A program made the position numbers and the translations under genes. DNA of 10,379 nt from an uncultured Burkholderiales bacterium (GTDB taxonomy: Bacteria; Pseudomonadota; Gammaproteobacteria; Burkholderiales; Burkholderiaceae_E), in the NCBI GenBank assembly GCA_903923345.1, contig CAIXXI010000092.1:1-10379 (forward strand), read 5' to 3'. How positions within the stretch are numbered: position 1 is the first letter of the stretch; every line of letters starts with the position of its first letter. Positions 6,493-10,379 of the stretch are shown one piece after another. The notes under the pieces were generated by a model, which made no database searches, had not been told where the DNA came from, and worked only from the letters and a program-made list of their open reading frames with translations.

Positions 6493-7872
6493 ATGAACCT
6501 TCACCGACTCCTCGCACAGCGTGCCGCCGCCGGCCAGCCCATCAAGGTGGGCCTGATCGGCGCCGGGAAATTCGGCTCGATGTACCTGTCGCAGGCGCGT
6601 CGCACACCCGGCATCCATCTGGTGGCGGTCGCCGACCTCTCGCCCAAGCGCGCCCGAGCAGCGCTGCGGCACACCGGCTGGCCCGCCGAGGCCATCGGTG
6701 CCCGCACGCTGGCCGCAGCCGCGCGCAACGGCACCACCTGCATCACCGACGACACCCCTGCGATGATCGCCTCGGACCACATCGACGTGGTCATCGACGC
6801 AACCGGCAGCCCCTCGGCGGGCATCGCGCATGTGCTGGCCTGCTGCGAGCATGGCAAGCATGTGGTCATGGTCAATGTCGAGGCCGATGCGCTGGCCGGT
6901 CCTTTGCTGGCGCGCCGGGCCGAGCAGGCGGGCATCGTCTACTCCCTGGCTTATGGCGATCAGCCTGCGCTGATCTGCGAGATGGTGGACTGGGCCCGCG
7001 CCGCGGGTTTCGAAGTGATCGCAGCCGGCAAGGGCACGAAATATCTGCCCGAGTACCATGCCTCGACACCCGAGACGGTGTGGCCGCACTACGGCATCAC
7101 GCCTGAAGACGCCCAGGCGGGCGGCATGAATCCGCAGATGTTCAATTCCTTCCTCGACGGCACGAAGTCGGCCATCGAAATGGCTGCGGTGGCCAATGCA
7201 ACCGGTCTCACGCCCGCACCCGACGGACTGGCCTTTCCGGCCTGCGGTGTGGACGACCTGCCCCACCTGCTGCGCCCGGTTGCCGATGGCGGCCTGCTGC
7301 ACCATCGCGGCCAGGTCGAAGTGATCTCGAGCCTGGAGCGTGATCGGCGTTCGGTGTTTCGTGACCTGCGCTGGGGGGTCTATGTGACCTTCGCCGCCGA
7401 CTCCGACTATGTCCGCCGCTGCTTCAAGGAGTACGGTCTGCACACCGATTCGAGCGGCAATTTCTCGGCGATGTACAAGCCCTACCACCTGATCGGTCTG
7501 GAGTTGGGCATCTCGGTCGCCTCGGTCGGTGTGCGCGGCGAAGCAACCGGCGCGGCCGATGGCTGGCGCGGGGATGTCGTCGCCACTGCCAAGCGTGACC
7601 TCAAGGCCGGTGAAGTGCTCGACGGTGAAGGCGGGTTCACGGTATTCGGCAAGCTCATGCCGGCCACCGATTCCCTGGCGGCGGGCGGCCTGCCACTGGG
7701 CCTAGCCCATGGTGTGAAGCTCAAGCGAGCCGTGCGCGCAGGCACAGCCGTGCGCTGGAGCGATGTCGAATATGACGCCAACCAGCCGGCGGTGAAGTTC
7801 CGCCGCGAGATGGAACAGGTGTTTTCAAGCCAGTTCAAGGCCAAAGCGTCCCGCAGCGCGAAGCGCGGCTGA
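6493..7872 (+). CDS. NAD(P)-dependent oxidoreductase with C-terminal SAF domain
   Basis: This is a predicted dehydrogenase of the homoserine-dehydrogenase-like/SAF group. The 459 residues start with a Rossmann fold: GLIGAGKFGSM (20-30) carries the GxGxxG nucleotide loop, followed by VAVADLS (44-50), VVIDATGSP (99-107) and HVVMVNVEAD (133-142), the last resembling the VxxANKA region of homoserine dehydrogenase. The middle holds a conserved block, GGMNPQMFNSFLDGTKSAIEM (about 220-240), and YKPYHLIGLELGISV. A SAF-type domain covers about residues 374-435 (AKRDLKAGEVLDGEGGFTVFGKL). Proteins of this type are common in catabolic operons, often annotated only as oxidoreductases. The gene lies 9 nt after the dioxygenase without an obvious ribosome binding site, so coupling is likely. 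The N-terminus MNLHRLLAQRAAAGQPIKVG looks natural for the family. The substrate cannot be read from sequence. Confidence 0.9.
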   Translation: MNLHRLLAQRAAAGQPIKVGLIGAGKFGSMYLSQARRTPGIHLVAVADLSPKRARAALRHTGWPAEAIGARTLAAAARNGTTCITDDTPAMIASDHIDVVIDATGSPSAGIAHVLACCEHGKHVVMVNVEADALAGPLLARRAEQAGIVYSLAYGDQPALICEMVDWARAAGFEVIAAGKGTKYLPEYHASTPETVWPHYGITPEDAQAGGMNPQMFNSFLDGTKSAIEMAAVANATGLTPAPDGLAFPACGVDDLPHLLRPVADGGLLHHRGQVEVISSLERDRRSVFRDLRWGVYVTFAADSDYVRRCFKEYGLHTDSSGNFSAMYKPYHLIGLELGISVASVGVRGEATGAADGWRGDVVATAKRDLKAGEVLDGEGGFTVFGKLMPATDSLAAGGLPLGLAHGVKLKRAVRAGTAVRWSDVEYDANQPAVKFRREMEQVFSSQFKAKASRSAKRG

Positions 7873-7897
7873 TCCACCGCCGCGCGGCAGCGTTGCG

Positions 7898-7940
7898 CGC
7901 CGCGCAGGTTCGCGCGGCGTCTCAAAGCCCGGGTCTTTGA
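7898..7940. repeat. Tandem hairpins in the oxidoreductase-ligase gap
   Basis: Two inverted repeats lie side by side. CGCCGCGC (7898-7905) pairs with GCGCGGCG (7912-7919) around a 6-nt loop. TCAAAG (7922-7927) pairs with CTTTGA (7935-7940) around CCCGGGT. A 10-bp palindrome, GCCGCGCGGC (7879-7888), lies just before them. There is no T-run, so these do not look like an intrinsic terminator. They may stabilise or process the transcript. The rest of this 185-bp gap holds only the ribosome binding site of the next gene. Confidence 0.5.
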
Positions 7941-8057
7941 TGTGACAGGCGCCCGGCAGATCGGCGACACTGCCGGTTGGGGCTGCTCGATCGCTTCAGC
8001 AGCGAGTGGGCGCGCAGCACCCCGCCCCACACACATCATGAAGACGGAGACACCCGA

Positions 8058-9638
8058 GTGGACGCATCGATCCTTGCGATGTCGCGCCGGCAGGCGCAGG
8101 AAAAGGCCAGCGCAGTCGCCTGGTCAGCACCCGACCATGACTGGACCTTCGGTGAGGTCGGCCAACTGACCGACCGGATCGCACAAGGGTTGCAATCACT
8201 GGGCATCGGCCGAGGCGACCGGGTGGCCACCCTGACGAAATACCAGCCGGAGAGCGCCATGATCACGATCGCGGCGCAAAAGATCGGCGCGGTGAACATG
8301 CCGGTCAACTGGCGCCTGGCCGGCCCGGAGGTGCAGTACATCCTTCAGGACGGCGAAGCCCGCTTCATGATGAGCGACGCCGAGTTCATGCCGATGCTGA
8401 CGGCGCTGGAGCTGCCTGCCCTGCGCCAGACCGTGCTGACCCGTGGGGATTCAGCGGACGGCCCGCACAACACACTGGCGCAATGGGCTCGGGGCTTCGC
8501 GGCCAAAGACCCCGGGTTCTTGCCGGAGCCGATTGACGCGGCCTTGCAGTTGTATTCATCCGGCACCACCGGCCTGCCCAAAGGGGTTGAACTCTCGCAT
8601 CGCGCCCTGATGGCGGGTTTCACCGGCTCGCTGTCTCAGGAGTGGAATTACAACCCCGAAGTCGATGTGAACCTCAACGCCCTGCCCGCCTTTCACATCG
8701 CCGGCCACGGCGTGGCCCTGATGACCTTCGCGATGGGCGGTCTGAGCGTGACGCAACCCGACTTCGACCCGCAGGCCGTGCTCAAGGCCATGGTCGAGCG
8801 GCGCATCAGCCATGCCTTTTTCGTGCCGGCGATGATCCAGTTTCTGCTGCAGGTGCCCGGGGTCGACACCCGCGATTTTTCAGCCTTGAAGATGATTTCG
8901 TATGGTGCCTCGCCGATCTCCGATCGGGTCCTGGTCGACGCCATGCGGGTCTTTGGTTGCGGATTTCTGCAGGTCTATGGCATGACCGAGACCTCCGGCG
9001 CCGTCACCGCCTTGCGCGCGCAGGACCATGCCACCGCAGGGCCGAAGGCCGCCCTGCTGCGATCGGCCGGCCAGGAGATGGCAGGCGTGAAGATGCGCGT
9101 GGTCAGGCCCGGAACCGATGAGGACTGCGATGAAAACGAGGTCGGCGAGCTGCTGATCCGCACCCATCAGAACATGACGCGCTACTGGCGCAAGGACGAG
9201 GCCACCGCGCAGACCCTGTTGCCGGCGCAGCCGGGTGAGGCGCCCTGGCTGCGGACCGGCGATGCCGGTTACCTGCGCGACGGATACCTGTTCCTGCATG
9301 ACCGCATCAAGGACATGATCGTGTCGGGCGGCGAAAACATCTATCCGGCCGAAGTCGAGAACGCCCTGATGCAGCATCCGGATGTGGCCGACGGTGCGGT
9401 GATCGGCGTGCCGGATGAGAAATGGGGCGAGGCGGTCAAAGCCTGCGTCGTCCTCAAGCCCGGCAGTCAGGCCGATGCAGCCGCGATCATCGCCTTCATG
9501 CGCGAACGCATCGCTGCCTTCAAGTGCCCCAAGTCTGTGGATTTCGTCGAGACCATTCCGCGCAATCCGAGCGGCAAGATCCTCAAGCGGGTCTTGCGAG
9601 AACCTTACTGGGCCCATCAGTCCCGGCAGATCGCCTGA
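8058..9638 (+). CDS. AMP-forming acyl-CoA synthetase/ligase
   Basis: This enzyme of the ANL superfamily would activate a carboxylic acid with ATP and CoA. The 526-residue product carries the core motifs: P-loop YSSGTTGLPKG (166-176), YGMTE (307-311), RTGDAGY (399-405), the hinge DRIKDMIVSGGENIYP (415-430), and NPSGK with catalytic Lys507 near the C-terminus. It appears fully active. The GTG start at 8058 is chosen because GGAGA lies seven bases upstream and the protein then begins VDASILAMSRRQAQEKASAVAW, normal for the family. An in-frame TTG at 7977 would add 27 unrelated residues over the gap. It follows the SAF oxidoreductase by 185 bp and precedes the lactonase by 46 bp on the same strand. 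Substrate chain length or aromaticity cannot be judged. Medium-chain, aromatic and small-acid ligases share these motifs. Confidence 0.93.
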   Translation: MDASILAMSRRQAQEKASAVAWSAPDHDWTFGEVGQLTDRIAQGLQSLGIGRGDRVATLTKYQPESAMITIAAQKIGAVNMPVNWRLAGPEVQYILQDGEARFMMSDAEFMPMLTALELPALRQTVLTRGDSADGPHNTLAQWARGFAAKDPGFLPEPIDAALQLYSSGTTGLPKGVELSHRALMAGFTGSLSQEWNYNPEVDVNLNALPAFHIAGHGVALMTFAMGGLSVTQPDFDPQAVLKAMVERRISHAFFVPAMIQFLLQVPGVDTRDFSALKMISYGASPISDRVLVDAMRVFGCGFLQVYGMTETSGAVTALRAQDHATAGPKAALLRSAGQEMAGVKMRVVRPGTDEDCDENEVGELLIRTHQNMTRYWRKDEATAQTLLPAQPGEAPWLRTGDAGYLRDGYLFLHDRIKDMIVSGGENIYPAEVENALMQHPDVADGAVIGVPDEKWGEAVKACVVLKPGSQADAAAIIAFMRERIAAFKCPKSVDFVETIPRNPSGKILKRVLREPYWAHQSRQIA

Positions 9639-9684
9639 GACCGCTCGCCCCTTTTGCCATCAGAGTCAACCCGACAGGACATCC

Positions 9685-10379
9685 ATGACCCCAGTCATTC
9701 GTGAAATCGCCACCGGCCTGCGCTTCCCGGAGGGCCCGATCGCGCTGCCCAATGGCGACGTGCTGCTCGTCGAAATCGAACGCGGCACGCTGTCGCGCGT
9801 CAGCCCGGACGGCCGCATCGAAGTGGTCGCCACACCTGGCGGTGGCCCCAACGGTGCGGCGATGGGCCCGGACGGCAAGGTCTATCTGTGCAACAACGGT
9901 GGCTTCGAATGGCTGCCGATCCGCTCCGGCGGCAAGCGCCCGGGACACCAGCCTGCGGACTATTCGGGTGGGCGCATCGAGCGGGTGGACCTGGCCACTG
10001 GCCGGATCGAGGTGCTGTACACCGAAGGCCCCAACGGCCCCCTGCGCGGGCCGAACGATCTGGTCTTCGACGGGCACGGTGGCTTCTGGTTCACCGATCT
10101 GGGCAAAGGCCGTCATCGTGACCTGGATCGAGGCGGCATCTTCTACGCCCGGGCTGATGGCTCATCGATTGTCGAAGCGGTCTATCCGATGATGACGCCC
10201 AACGGCATCGGCCTGTCGCCCGACGGCACGCAGCTCTATGCAGCCGAAACCCAGACCGGGCGGGTCTGGGCCTTCGAGATCGAGTCGCCCGGGGTGATCC
10301 GCAAACAGACCTTTCCCTCGCCCAATGGCGGGCGGCTGCTGGCGGGCATGTCGACCTTCAGGCTGTTCGATTCCCTGGC
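9685..10379 (+). CDS. SMP-30/gluconolactonase-type lactonase (3' end outside window)
   Basis: This is a metal-dependent beta-propeller hydrolase, probably acting on a lactone. The frame is open from the ATG to the window edge, giving 231 complete codons. It begins MTPVIREIATGLRFPEGP, with Glu16 in FPEGP as the first metal ligand. GPNDLVFDG holds Asn124 (substrate-contact position in SMP-30), TPNGIGLSPDG holds Asn173 (second metal ligand), and LFDSL at the very end supplies the third ligand, Asp229. Repeated PDG/GxVY turns fit propeller blades. AGGA lies 5 nt before the ATG. The known family length near 290-300 residues implies that roughly 60-70 residues are missing from the window. It follows the CoA ligase by 46 bp on the same strand and is probably the fifth gene of the GntR-headed operon. 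The actual lactone is unknown. Confidence 0.92.
   Translation, partial: MTPVIREIATGLRFPEGPIALPNGDVLLVEIERGTLSRVSPDGRIEVVATPGGGPNGAAMGPDGKVYLCNNGGFEWLPIRSGGKRPGHQPADYSGGRIERVDLATGRIEVLYTEGPNGPLRGPNDLVFDGHGGFWFTDLGKGRHRDLDRGGIFYARADGSSIVEAVYPMMTPNGIGLSPDGTQLYAAETQTGRVWAFEIESPGVIRKQTFPSPNGGRLLAGMSTFRLFDSL

Noticed and set aside
5785..7488. 567-codon open frame on the minus strand opposite the dioxygenase and oxidoreductase genes
   Set aside because: It is antisense to two genes with intact catalytic motifs, its translation is rich in His, Arg, Gly and Asp with no recognisable domain, and such frames are expected opposite GC-rich codons.
8880..9617. 245-codon minus-strand frame opposite the acyl-CoA ligase
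   Set aside because: The plus strand encodes a ligase with all ANL motifs, and the reverse frame has no recognisable domain.

Overview
The window looks like a piece of a high-GC betaproteobacterial chromosome, most likely Burkholderiales. This rests on the conserved block rpsF-priB-rpsR-rplI-dnaB (priB in this position is typical of beta- and gammaproteobacteria), the style of the S6, S18 and L9 proteins, and the GC-rich third codon positions. No mobile element, tRNA, rRNA or CRISPR array is visible.

Left part (1-3137, all on the minus strand): a housekeeping block. Transcription starts at a sigma70-like promoter (3108-3137) that overlaps the end of the gene upstream. It crosses a leader of about 115 nt with repeated, mutually exclusive pairing elements, then reads rpsF, priB (TTG start overlapping the rpsF stop), rpsR and rplI. 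A strong intrinsic terminator (1454-1486) follows rplI, and dnaB lies beyond it, so dnaB depends on leaky termination or its own unseen promoter. A perfect 20-bp palindrome covers the dnaB stop codon.

Middle part (3125-4833): a minus-strand conserved protein of unknown function (FFLDELYG motif) and a divergently transcribed, membrane-anchored alpha/beta hydrolase with a complete Ser-Asp-His triad.

Right part (4907-10379, all on the plus strand, running off the window): an accessory catabolic-looking operon. It encodes a GntR/FCD regulator, an EctD-like Fe(II)/2-oxoglutarate dioxygenase (ATGA overlap with the regulator), a homoserine-dehydrogenase-like oxidoreductase with a SAF domain, an AMP-forming acyl-CoA ligase (GTG start), and an SMP-30/gluconolactonase-type lactonase (3' end outside the window). 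A palindromic TGTATACA box sits on the probable -10 region only 10 nt before the regulator's start codon, which suggests autoregulation of the whole operon. The set of hydroxylase, dehydrogenase, CoA ligase and lactonase under an FCD regulator suggests breakdown of a small, probably oxygenated organic acid whose identity cannot be read from the sequence. This operon is the most interesting part of the window.
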